From assembly GCA_036872755.1 (NCBI GenBank), contig JAVHNS010000011.1:248001-312000 (forward strand): a stretch of 64,000 nt of DNA, read 5' to 3'. Positions 35,228 to 46,782 of this stretch are shown piece by piece. A program made the translations under genes and the position numbers. This DNA comes from Orbilia blumenaviensis (taxonomy: Eukaryota > Ascomycota > Orbiliomycetes > Orbiliales > Orbiliaceae). Numbering within the stretch: the stretch's first letter is position 1; the number at the start of each line of letters is the position of its first letter. Under the pieces are notes generated by a model that ran no database searches, was not told the origin of the DNA, and was given only the letters and a program-made list of their open reading frames with translations.

Positions 35228-37491
35228 GATAGTTACAGCCATGTCTTTCGAGCTTGGGCTCAGGATCCTCTATATGGCTCGGATATGCATGCAGATTTAA
35301 GACTGGTTTTGTTTTGTCTTAAATTTGGTGTAACTTGTCAGCCGGTTTGCCTGGGTGTTAATGACGTGCTGGGTAGTGTTCCAACCGAGCGGTCCGGAAT
35401 TTGTTTCTCGAAATATTCAAGTTTATTTTATATCTTATACAGATCCGTTCTAGCTTGTAGATGCGCGCATGGGATCCCGGGAAATGCAAATTACATGTTA
35501 CATTTACTATCTTAGCTAATGGGGGTTGGTTCAAATTAACCAATTCAAGGGCAGAATTCCGCCTTCGAACTTTGCGAGGTATGCATTTGATCGCTAAACC
35601 TGGGAAGCCTTTATCTCGGAGTAGATGAGCCTCATCCGCATCTTCGTATTCAAATTTGAAACAGCCAACTTTATAAAATGCTATCTGCTCCTAATTGGCG
35701 GTATCGTATCAATATTGCAAGTGCGGCCGCAAAACGAAACTTCGCCGTGACGCTACCGAAGGAAATTTTGTGTTTGAATATCTCAACGAAATGGGAGGCT
35801 TGTTCCCTATCGATCTGTCTTACAAACTGGGGGGGGAAGCATATCACGCTAGTTCGATATCTCACGAGGCTGAAAAATTCGCCTGCTGGGCCCACTATAG
35901 GGTCCCTAGACCAGTATCGGGAAACAATAAATTTGACGAGTGCGACACACTGCAGCTTGGCCAGTTGGCGTGGGCGGATTGGAGCTCGTGATTTTAAGAC
36001 CCTGATTTTGTGTTATTAATTGGGTGACTGCTTTGTGCGTTGAGACAGGCTGCTGCACAGCATTATCGTGATCAATTGGGACGCAATCCAATTGCATGGG
36101 AGTTCTTAAATTTGCCTTAGTCAAAAGGCACGGGGTTTGAAGGGCTATAACGTAGATAACGTTGCTAACTATATCGAAAATACAATGCAAAAAAATCGTA
36201 ATTAAGAATAAATTTAAGGTGAACAAGCTGCAACTGAACTGATGCATGGGAATAACGCAAGAGGCGAAAAGCAGCGCGCGGCCGCGGAAACTCGCAATCA
36301 CCATGCACAATACATTAAATATCAACGCCTAGGCCCTCCCGAAAAACGGGACCATTTCAGAGCGTCAAGCGAAATTTTTGGACTCCGAAAGATCTGCCAC
36401 GGCGCACAGCTAGCAGGTATTAAGCATTTGCTTGCTCCTAGCGGCTATAATACGAGCTCATTATGGCGAAAATTCATATTTAGTTTCACTATCTATATAT
36501 ATGCCTGCAGCTGGGTGCTAAATTGAAGGAAATGGGTTCTTACTAGCGCTAGTAAGAACCCATTTCTAAAGTGTCTGGGAGATTTTTGTAGCGGAATAGA
36601 GGTGCGCGCCTTGTAGGGGTGATATCGAAAGCTCGTCCCCGTTCGTGTCTATATGTCTATTAACCTAGACGCCCGAGCGACGACGGTGAATTTATAAAGG
36701 CCAGGTTTAATGTAAACCAATATTCGTGCAACGCTATAGCATGTAACCCCCCTGAACGGATTTGGGGAGCTGTTCGGAGTGGAGTGGTTTCCTGAAATTT
36801 TTGTTGTGCCATTATCTCCTTCCGGTGCCGCAATCCGGTGTGGAGCGGAAGGTATATCGATAGCATATATACCAGCGAGGACCTTACAATATTGGTGGGC
36901 CATTAACAGTAAAGGACTCCCCACCTGGACCCAAATCTAAATTCTGCCCGCCTCCCAAGGTATCTCGGCTCTTTCTTTTAATTTTAAGCCTTTTCTTATA
37001 TATATCTTGGTGCCTTTTTGTTTCTTTGCAAGCCCTTTTTAAAACTACTTTGGCGGCCGTACCAAAACTTTCGTTAACCTCCCTTCCAACTTTAAAGTCA
37101 TAAACACACCTAGTTACTATAGTCACAGGCTATGAGATCACATACGTGAATGCGAAGCAGTTGTCTATAAATTAATTCATGCCGAGGCGCCTAGTGGTTG
37201 ATGGTAACTCCCGCAGGTACGTGAACTTAACTTATATCAATAAAAACCGATGATAGTCGGTTTGCACGTCGTCCTTCAAGCTTTGTTCGGAATTTTGACT
37301 TTCAATAACTTTCCTCCAAGCTTTATGTAACTCAAGAGGGAATATCAGGAACCTCGAAGTTCATCCCTCGTAGCCTCCTGCTAAGTTAAAGTTTGTTTTT
37401 CGACGTCGGACGGATTTTATTGATAGAATCTCCCCGAAATATTCGTTAATTCTTTGAGACAAAAAATTCTAATTCTGCCAGAGTATTTCAG
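35228..37491. other. Gene-poor intergenic region
   Basis: No gene I can support. 35695-35991 (+) is open for 98 codons with protein-like text but no ATG at its start. 36884-37126 (minus) is open and Lys-rich, also without ATG. A 38-bp perfect palindrome lies at 36529-36566. Confidence 0.45.
36529..36566. repeat. Perfect 38-bp palindrome without spacer
   Basis: Bases 36529-36547 (gaaatgggttcttactagc) are followed at once by their exact reverse complement at 36548-36566. The dyad ends abruptly on both sides. It could form a cruciform, or a 19-bp hairpin if transcribed. Confidence 0.95.
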
Positions 37492-37527
37492 ATGAAGAAC
37501 TATTCCCCGATCCGTACAGTGAGCTGA
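37492..37527 (+). promoter_or_regulatory. Upstream ORF of 11 codons before the membrane-protein ATG
   Basis: ATG at 37492 opens an 11-codon frame ending at TGA 37525-37527, two bases before the main ATG at 37530. If transcribed it could reduce or condition translation of the main ORF (inference). Confidence 0.35.
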
Positions 37528-37529
37528 AG

Positions 37530-38879
37530 ATGGAGAAGAACCTATTCGAGATATCGAAAAACCATCCTGGATCATGGAATAGAATACTGAGGTCGGGCGG
37601 GCCGATCCTGGCCCTCATTTCGTCTGCAGTATTTATTTTTGCACTTGGATTTCATTTAGGGGAAAGCGTTGCTTTATATAACATTGAGAGTGCAAGGGCA
37701 GGACTCGTGAGCAAAATCCTTCTAGAAATCATATACGGCGATTTAATTAACTATTATCTGTGATAGTACCCTGCCGCGAGTAACGTCACTTATTTGACCA
37801 ATACCACGGATGTTGCCCTTAACATTACCGCCGCCGATACAGTCTCAATACAAGGAAGCTCGCCGGTTCTAGATACGGTTCCAGTGTACGATGATGATGA
37901 GGAAGAGGAGGAGGAGGAAGAAGAACGCGCGCTGATTACCTATGTCTATTATGAGACTCCAAATTCTCGAGAGAATGCTCTCTTTTTCATAAAACACGGT
38001 TTCCATGCAGAAGCCGACTTTATTTTCATCATAAATGGCGAAACAACTCTGACCTCCCATATTCCAATTGCGCCTAACGTCCAAATAATTCATCGGAACA
38101 ATACATGCTTCGACCTGGGAACTCACGCCGAAATCTTGACAGCAAATAATGGCACATTGATCAAGAAGTATAATCGGTTTATTATGTTGAATGGGTCTAT
38201 CCGAGGTCCGTTTTTGCCGACCTGGAGTAAGGAATGCTGGAGTGATGCGTATCTCGATAAAATAACTGAAACAAACAAGGTACGATAAGTCCCTTGCATA
38301 AAGCTTAGCAGGCTTGTGTAATTGCTAGCATCCGCGAAGACCCCTTCCTTCCCGACAGGGCACCTGTTGACAGCTGTTCATACATGACTGGGAATGTGTT
38401 GACTGACTGCTGTTGTTGCTTAGCTGGTCGGAATGACGATGCGCTGTAATGCTGACGGCGGAAAGCGCAAAGTCATGCAATCTATGATCTTCGCTACCGA
38501 CCGAATAGGCCTTCAAGTGCTGCTTCCAGTTCTAAACCATTGTTTCGAAGACTTTTGGAAAGCAGTTGGTGCCGAAGAACATGCTGCGCAAACGATGTTA
38601 GATGCTGGGTATAACATTACGGCTCTCATGTCTTCGTTCCAATCCTCGCCGGACTACGCGCATACATGCACACATGGAGAGGTGCTTGGGAATGATTGGT
38701 ATTTCGGAACGAATTTACATCCGTATGAAACTATATTCCAGAAAGCGAATAGAAATATCTTCCCGAGACAGTTGGAGCTTTTGACGGCGTGGCATGATCA
38801 ATCTGGGTATTCTAGTTGGGAAGTTTGCCGTGAGAAAAGAATAAGGATGAGGAGGAGGTTTGCTAGGCGTTTGACCTAA
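37530..38879 (+). CDS. Type II membrane protein, glycosyltransferase-like (381 aa)
   Basis: Exons 37530-37706, 37767-38279 and 38424-38879, with introns of 60 bp (attaac branch) and 144 bp, all phase 0. A single N-terminal membrane anchor (PILALISSAVFIFALGF, residues ~26-42) is followed by a luminal stalk with NxT sites and an acidic run of nine Glu. The globular domain contains ITYVYYETPNSRENALFFI, FIFIINGET, a FIMLNGSIRGPF motif, and a CWSD / LVGMTMRCN / QSMIFATD series. This pattern recurs in fungal and plant membrane proteins with a nucleotide-sugar transferase-like fold. I judge it a probable Golgi glycosyltransferase-like protein, but substrate and activity are unknown and a DxD motif is not clearly placed. 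Confidence 0.75.
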
Positions 38880-39711
38880 TAGTTGAGGTTGATAAGTGGG
38901 GGTTTGGGCTAGTCTCTGAACCAGACAACACTGTGTTGTTCGGTGGGCGTCGATGATCGGGTAGAAGTGGGTTGCGTTGTCTCCTCAAAATGCAACAGTG
39001 CTTGTTCGGTCTCGGCACCCACTCAGCTGTCTGGTTCTTCATCTCTGAGCTCTGAGCTCTGAGCTCGAGCTCTCAGCTCAGATGCCGTGGATGGGGCGGT
39101 GGACTGCTTGGCTATCTCACAAAATCACCGACCCACTGTTTTGCGATCTTGAATCATTTTTATGATGTTTTGTTCTTTTTTGGCTTCCTTCTAGTAATTT
39201 AGCGTTCCTTTGTCCCATTTTCTTGCAATTTTGTGACAAAAAGATGTTGGATTCTTGGATCCTGCATAGATACTTACAGAATCATCCAATCGTATGAATA
39301 TGCCAAACCTGGCTACAAATAATCGAACTCGTAAACCCCGGGCCATGCATATGCGAATGAACGGTAGGGCTCTCTGGTTCGACGCCGACGGACGGTAACA
39401 GGCTCGGCGTGCGCAAGTGATTGGACTAAACTTGTAATATATTATAATATATCACATTTGATGCAGGTCATAGGAATTGGACCCGACCAGCTCGGAAGAA
39501 GGCTGAGCGGGGTTCCTAGCTAGATGGAATCCGTCGGGTCTACAGTCCACTCAATTTTTTTGGATTCGGTACATCGCGCAATATCCAACGTTTACAAAGG
39601 GCTTTAGGGCCGTGGTTGCCACTACTGAGCTGTTACGAATTACATACACTAGACTTACCTGCTGGTTTGGTTGTAAACAAAGCCTTTGACTACGCATACA
39701 CAAGGGAAATA
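38880..39711. other. Intergenic region with GAGCTC-type repeats
   Basis: Holds an AGCT-rich near-palindrome (ctgagctc repeats, about 39044-39082) and short inverted copies of gaaccagaca (near 38917) and tgtctggttc (near 39028). ATG 39524 opens a short frame that could be a first exon of the next gene, but I could not join it. Confidence 0.45.
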
Positions 39712-42278
39712 ATGGCGAGTGCTATCGCCTTGAGCAATGGGGACATCGAAACCTTGGTCCGCCACCTTAAGTCCCAACTATTAGTGTCTGGTCGCGACTG
39801 ATGGAACTTTGCATGTTAAAATTAGATACTTGAGTCGAACACACGCGAAAACAATGATGCTAATCTTGAAGATGTGCTCGACGACCCGCGGGAACCCTAT
39901 TTTGGTTCCAAACTCTGCGAGGGTTGTGGCCGAGTCTCCGATGATGTCAAGTCGTGGTATAGCTCCCGCTGCCGCGGCGCGCAGGTGGTATTTCAGCTAT
40001 GCACAGAATGTGACGTAGCCTATAGTTCCTACCAGCGTCAAAACAACAGACTGTGCACTGATCGGCTCACATTCAGGAATATAAACGCACTGAGCATTAG
40101 AGCGCAATTCAAATGTGAATTGTGTCCCTTAGGACCTTGCGGGGCATCACCAACAACAGAGGGACTATTTTTCTGTCGCAATCCGGATCTCCATCAGTAT
40201 TCTTGCCGTTTAATTGATCAAGGAACCCTCGTGGTCATGGAGTGGAACATCATTCCTGACCACGAGCGCCATAAAACTGGCAACAATCCTAGTAGATATC
40301 TTTCCTTAAAGCTCAAATATCCTGAGAATTTCTATCAACTTGTAGATGGGATGGTGGCAAATGTGAGTGTGAAATATCGTTACCCATAGAGAAATATGAT
40401 AGAAAAATACATGGCCGGTCCACTGTGCCATCGATGCATCTTAAACTAATATATAGTGCCTGACAGCCGGATTGTCTTGAAACGCACAGGGTCGAGTTAG
40501 TATAGTACCCATCCCTTCTCGAGTTCACGCATGTGTATGCTGCTATTTTATTTAAGATCATGAAGATATGGCATCGATTCATGCATTGCACGTGCACCGG
40601 ATCTGTTGGTACAAGCTCAAAAAATCCCACTAATTCACAGAGTTATCAGATTAGCAATTACAAGCTCTAGGAATCTCCTAGAGATACTTGAATATCACCA
40701 TAGAATCCCGCGTTTATTTTTCAAGGTCCCAAGCTCGGTATTAGAAGCAGACTTTACCGCAAGTGATTGTGAGTACGAGTCATATATATTCAATAAACAC
40801 ACCATGCCAGTCGTCTTTATGAATTTCTTAGGCGACGGCTGTTGGAATAATCAGGTAATCTAATGACCAATATTATTCTCTAGATTTCTATTATAACCTA
40901 CTATTTTTCGGGCGCGACCATAGCGATAGCGTCCCTGCTCAGTCAACCAAGTCACCAGTATTCAACTACGATCGCTCAGGGTGGCCTGGTGGATGTTGCC
41001 TACCTCTATGGGTAACTTCACGTCTTGGTTTATTCTTCAAAGTCAAAGTGCATGCAATGATGTCAGAGCAGACCAGATACTATGCTCTAGTTTTGATCAA
41101 CCCCACAGATAAATATATGGCTCAAGAACTAGAGCGACTGTTAGCCGATGACACAAAACCATACGGCGCAGCGGGATCATTAAGTGTGATCCCGAAATTT
41201 CTGTCTGTTTTAGTTCGGCTATCATCAGAATTCCTTGAGGATGCAGAATCCCACCTACAGTTACTAACAGATGAGGTAAGGCTGCGAGACTATTAATGTC
41301 CTAATAAAATAAGTGCTATGTATCTACCATAAAACTTGGAGATAATAATCCCCAGCAATTTATTTGGGGGGGTTTTCTTGCAAGGTTTCATGATTCTAAC
41401 GCAAAAGCGGCAGATACTTTCAAATACACCAGAAAAACCGACTGTCGAGTTCCAGATGAACGTTACGAAAACTATACACAAGCTTCTTACGCTCTGGGCA
41501 GAGGTACGGCGACGTACTACAGTAGTCTTAAACCTGATGAAAAGGCTACTTAGCTCTCGATTTGTTAAGACCAATTTTTCGCATCCGGATAACAGAATTG
41601 ACGGATTCCTCGAAGGTAGCTTCCAGGAGCTTCAACTAGAGTTGCAAGATCATCTTGGAAAAATAGATATCCTAGTTGAAAAAACGAAAGCGCTTAATAG
41701 CTTGGTAAGCAAACTTGGATCTGGGTTGTATGGCATTTGGGGGGGGGAAATGCAGATGGATTGTAAAAGCATGATTGGGTATGGTGACTGAATGCGCGAT
41801 ATCACCTCAGGTTTTTAATTTGGCAAATCTCTATAACTCCCATGCTGCTATCGAAGAGGCGAAGGCCGCAAATACCGCTGCTACTAGTGTCCATCGAATT
41901 ACGTCTCTATCATTCGTATATTTACCGATTACCCTGGCCGCTGTGAGTATAATCCCTTTGATGTGTGTGACTATATATTATAGGCCCACTGCTCAGTATC
42001 ACAAATCCGCGGGACCACCGCTAATCAGGCTATTTTATGCAACATAGACGATATATGGGGTGAATTTAAGCCCAAATACCGGCGATGAAGGGCAAAATGG
42101 TATCTGGGTCTTCATTGTCGTGAGCATCGGGCTACTATTGGTCACCCTTCCGGTATTGTGCGTCTGGATTTGGAACAGTTGGACTATAGAATGGTGCATG
42201 AATCTGGCGAAGAGAGAGAAGACAGTAGCCAATAGAGACCAGGTCAAGAAGCATGCTGTGAGAGAATCGGAGCTGTGA
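39712..42278 (+). CDS. CorA-like membrane protein, 5' structure uncertain
   Basis: Well supported 3' exons: 40943-41275, 41414-41704, 41811-41942 and 42048-42278, all phase 0. Upstream, open blocks at 39826-40362 and roughly 40640-40854 probably belong too; the intron between them (gtgagt at 40363) has no frame-perfect acceptor that I trust. The start is unsettled (ATG 39712, or an exon near 39524), with a 42-bp candidate intron at 39784-39825. The C-terminus carries the fold signature: a long helical region, the first membrane helix ITSLSFVYLPITLAA, the loop YGVN (family norm GMN), then the second helix WVFIVVSIGLLLVTLPVLCV. The N-terminal part is Cys-rich (LCEGCGRV, FKCELCPLGPC). Ion transport is not shown; fungal members of this group are mostly uncharacterised. 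Confidence 0.6.
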
Positions 42279-44011
42279 TATTATGTCAGGGTTTTGAAGC
42301 TGTACGGTTCCTACTTCAATGTAAAGGATTCTAAGTTGTTTAAGCTGAGTACTTTATGCATGGGCATACCAGTACATCCAGTGGATACTACATAGCCAAC
42401 GAGCAGGCAATACTAGCAACCATAGAACATCAATGTTAATCGTGCCGAATTCATCTTATTATTTTCATACACAGGATTTTAGACTGGCCTTAAGAGTGCG
42501 CACGTGCACCTGGATATGAATGATATCATTCTATAATATTACCCAAATAGGTCTATATAGGTCTATTGCGAATCCTCAGGCATTCTTCCTCTTCTCGCAT
42601 TATATATATTTTCCTTTCTTTCCTTTTTTTTTTCTTAAGAAAGAAAAAAAACAAAAGAAATTCCGCCCGAATCGTAGAATCACACCACGTTGAAGTCAAA
42701 GTTCTCGGCAGTGCCTAAAAACCAGCGTGAACACGTAATTCTACACCGGTAGTATAATATAAGTCACTAATGACCGATCACGGACCGATCAACGGCGTTC
42801 AAAATTGGGCTCATTAGCTCAGCCAAGAGGCGTATTCGTTTAATATAAATTGGCAAAGCTTAAAACTTATGTTATAACTCAGCTCAGTGGCTTACAGGAG
42901 TCGCGATCGTCAGACCTCAGGAAGTTCCGATGACAATTATATCCAATTGCAAGGTCCTAGCGTATCGCACGTGCCTAGCGACTGGCCCCCGCAAATCTGT
43001 ACCGTAGCTCATACAATATATTAATACTATATACTATGTATATAAACCCAAAGGATTTCTTCAGCTGGTCTGCCTACGTAGCCACAGGATACTGTAGTAT
43101 AAAGATCGGATGTGGGCAACGTAAGCGCATGTAAAATTGCGGCACAGATCTTGCCAATGTCAATCTTTGGCGGGCCTTTCAAGGTGGTCGATATTGATCT
43201 CAGTTGAATTTCCTATTTACGTTGAGGGCGCTCGAGCATTTTGAAAAATTCATTTGTTATATATATTTTTAAGCCACAATTGCGGATTAGTAAGATCACA
43301 TATACGAGACGAATTTTGTTTGAAAAGATCCCCAAGAGAGGCGGTGAAGTATGAAGGATGGAAGTCCCCTCACCCTCATGCAGGAAAGCGAGGCGGAACG
43401 TATGGTGCATTGGCTGGGGTTTGCCTGTCTCAGTCGGAGCCACCGTATAAAAAGTTCATGCGTCGGGCCTGACGCCAAAACGAAATCTTGTCCTCGTCTA
43501 ACTCCCACACTTCCGAGATAAGATAGCGGCTGTGAGTATTAAGAGCCAGCGATCGAACGGACTGTTTGCGGAGAGGATCATTGTGTAGGACTACGACGGC
43601 ATTTTCAACCTAGCTCCTGTTCACGATACAGGATACCCCTTTGAACGCGCGGCTTATATAATTTAATAGCACTCGACCGCATCTCAGCTCAGGCTGCCCC
43701 CCCGCCCCCACTATTCCCCACGTGGTACCGTTCGAATCCAATCCCCCGACACGCCTGCGGCTTAAAAGTCGCACTAGTTGCTCGAAATGGGAACTGTTAA
43801 ACCAACACAGCAGGAAAACCAGGTCGTGGACCTGAGTTCTGATGCTCATCTGTGGTATATGCCTACGGGCGCAGGTTCGTGGACCTGATCCTTGATTTCT
43901 CCCTAAAATGTTAAAATACGGGGAGTCCAGACTCTCCGAATGGGCAATACCTGACTCTCGACTGTCTGAAAACCAGATTCTCCTCAATGGCTTTACGATC
44001 ACCTTTTCCCG
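42279..44011. other. Intergenic region
   Basis: No gene supported. An imperfect T/A palindrome (tttttttcttaagaaagaaaaaaa) lies near 42628-42655. A TATA-like tgtatataaa at about 43037 has no gene following it. Minus-strand open frames at 43213-43508 and 43610-44140 are featureless. Confidence 0.5.
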
Positions 44012-45745
44012 ATGGAATCCGAATCCTTCCAACAAATGCAACAACAACGCACAATTTTTAACAATAACTACCCCTGGTACGGCATTGACTTTGACATCGG
44101 CAACCTGAAGGCCATGCAAGAACCCCCTTTGCAACAACAAGCATCTACATGGGGTGGAAGTGACAGCCCGTCACCTAATTCGCGGAACTACATTCTCAGT
44201 GACAGCCGGGATTCCAGTCCCTGTGTCTCGACAAATGCGCCCAGTGAATCCGATGTTCATAGGATCAACATGGGCGACAATCGTCAAGGATTTCGTGACG
44301 AGTTCAAGGCATTGCCCTTGCATGAGCAGCGCCTAAGATTAGATTCTGAGGTTGATATGTCTCGTCGAAATGAACTTGCGGAGATCTTGTTGGCCAATGT
44401 AACCCGCATAGGAGCAGCAGTGTTCGAGGATCCGGATACAACAGAAGCGTCAACCGACGTGTCAAAACTAGAAGAGGCCAGACCCCGGGGTGGGCAAGGG
44501 GTACAAAAGGAACAAAATCATTCCAACGACCGGGAGCAACCAAGAGATCAAGAAGCCGATGCTGGAAAAAGAGCCTCAAAAAGAGGAGTGTTACCGGCTG
44601 AGGAGATGCCCTTTTCATGTAATCTCTGTGGAGTTGGGTGCAGAGACAAAACTTCCTTGAGGTAATATCCGCACATAAATATCCTTTTCGCAATCTGTAA
44701 CATTACTTGCCCATTTCGTGGGGCTGTGAATGTCCCCTGTTATTAGAAGCTGACATGAGGATCAACGAATCACATTAGAAAACATATGTATGTTCATCAG
44801 CCACGTCGCTACTTCTGCGACTTCGAGGGTTGCAAAATCGGGTTCCACACCAAACGAGACTTGAGGAGGCATACCGACACTAAACATAGAAAGTTGACGA
44901 CTGGCGTGATCGGGTCCAGGGTCCGAAGAAAGTCATTTATATGCAAAATTGACAAATGCGAACGTGGGAGAGCAAAGCCTTTCTCCAGGCGTGATAACGC
45001 AAGGCAGCATGTCGTTGGTGTCCACGGGATCAAAAACACTCTGGGGGAGGCGGAGAAGGTTATCGAGGAAATTGATATTGATATCGATGGTGACACTATC
45101 GCAGAAGTAGCCGAAGAGTCAAACCCATCAACGGCGCAAAGGGCCGAGCCGAAGCAGCCACCGGAAGCTTCCATAAAGCCGACTGCAACCGACAGAGCTC
45201 CCTGCTCGGGTCACAAGGCCGCCAGATCCAAAGAGTCAGAAGATGTACTCGCAGAATTTACAAATCTGCAGGAAGGACGTCAGGAAGGACGTCAGGACAA
45301 TAGTGTAACGAAATCAAATTCATCGGGTCAAACAATGCCGGCGACGCGCAAAAAACCGAGCGCTTCGGGACCAGCAAATGCTGGAGCTCCCGCTGAGTCA
45401 GGCCTCCCATCCGCCCAGACAGAATCAGATGAGCAATCCAAAGGTACGTCGGCTATCCAAGAAATCTCAGAGTTCGGAGAATTTACACTAACCCTGCGCA
45501 AACGCGCATGCGCAGTCTTGCAACAACAACAACCCACGACACCCTACCCGCTGGACTTCAGTAGCAGCGGCTTGTCGTCGTCACTCCTTGCCCTTAGCCA
45601 GCCCGATGCTTCTGGTGCCGACATAGATCGAGCAATGGACATTTGGGAACAAATGGCGAAGGCTCAAGCAAACGGAACTGCTCCACCAATAGATCCTTCT
45701 AGTCTCTTCGATATAGATATGTCCTTCGCTAAAATGACTCTCTGA
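44012..45745 (+). CDS. C2H2 zinc-finger protein B, three fingers (538 aa)
   Basis: Exons 44012-44661 and 44779-45745; the 117-bp phase-2 intron splits Arg217 in finger 1. Fingers: residues 203-223 (CNLC...HMYVH), 230-253 (CDFEGC...H-x4-H) and 272-299 (C-x4-C-x16-H-x4-H) with the family motif RRDNARQH. The N-terminal 200 residues are Gln-, Ser- and Asp-rich; the C-terminal 240 are acidic then Ser/Pro/Gln-rich. Likely a nuclear DNA-binding protein. It is the first of three tandem, same-strand paralogs (B, C, D) and related to protein A at 11.4-13.1 kb. The start ATG has a weak context (cccgATGG). Confidence 0.85.
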
Positions 45746-46782
45746 GCAATATGTTTTGTTTTCTTTGTTTCGAAAATGCTCCGACTTTCCTTGATTATAG
45801 GTTTAGCAATGCTTATCAGTTGTTCGTTGGTGAATATTCGATCAGGGGCGCTCTGGGCCTGTACCACTCTTTTATGTTTTGCTTCTTCCCTCTTATACCG
45901 CACAGCCAGTTGAGTGAATTTTTTTCTTCTCGTCAGTTCTGCTTTGATATATTTATATTTACCAATGGGCTTGGGATATCGGCTTTACTAATTGCACATG
46001 CTGATGACTTTTGTTTTTTGAGACCATGTCTTGTGGGGTCCTTTGTAAGCGTCGCACGTTACAGATTCCAGTTCGAGCTATAGCCATATTGAGCCTATGT
46101 TACCCCTGACTAGGTATATATATTCCTCTTCATATGTATGTTCCGAATACCGATATAGTGAATCCACAAATTTGACTGGGTCCGCAAATACCAGCCGTGC
46201 GAGAACCCTGAATCAGAACGGGTGGAGGATCTAAATATATCACTTGGCAGGTAAGGGCGGGAAGCTCCAAAAGAGATGGATGGGTATTGAAACTTTAACC
46301 TTGTATACATTCCGTAAAACGGCTCGGGGACGTCGAAAACCGGGAAGTTCTCAACGCCCCATTTTGAGGCCCCCTTTTCAACCAATCCACTCTAGCAATT
46401 GGCAGAGTCGAGGATGCGTCGATGTCGCCAGGCAGAGCGGCAGGAGTGAGAGGGTGGCAAGGATCAGGTACCTACGGTACGAAACTTTCCACATTCGGAT
46501 GCCGGGCCTGGATGTGCTAATATAGTTGCCATAGCACAATCCGCCCGGGAGGGCCGTCTACGTCTATACGGAAAATGGAAACATGAGTCTAAGATATCGG
46601 ATGATGATTCGATAAAGGGGTTATGACTTTGGTACGACCAGTTAATACGTATAAATAGCTGGGGAGGAATTGGAAAAATGTCACTATCAAGTATCGACGC
46701 AACCACACGAATTTGTATTTCCTAACTGGGCTTTAGCGCGCAAAAGTTTAGACAAGCGCTGAATTCAGGGGCAGTTGGAAAT
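45746..46782. other. Spacer between tandem zinc-finger genes
   Basis: T-rich 3' UTR of protein B followed by unique sequence; no further gene seen. Confidence 0.6.

Noticed and set aside
40884..41076. Alternative exon reading (ISIITYYFSGATIAIASLL ...) in the CorA-like gene
   Set aside because: It needs a 29-bp intron, too short for fungal splicing. The exon starting at 40943 joins in phase without further introns.
42810..42900. ttagctcagccaagaggc, a tRNA D-arm-like sequence
   Set aside because: No T arm or acceptor stem follows, so a tRNA cannot be folded.
43725..43740. gttcgaatcc, a tRNA B-box-like sequence
   Set aside because: There is no A box at the right distance and no cloverleaf with acceptor pairing.
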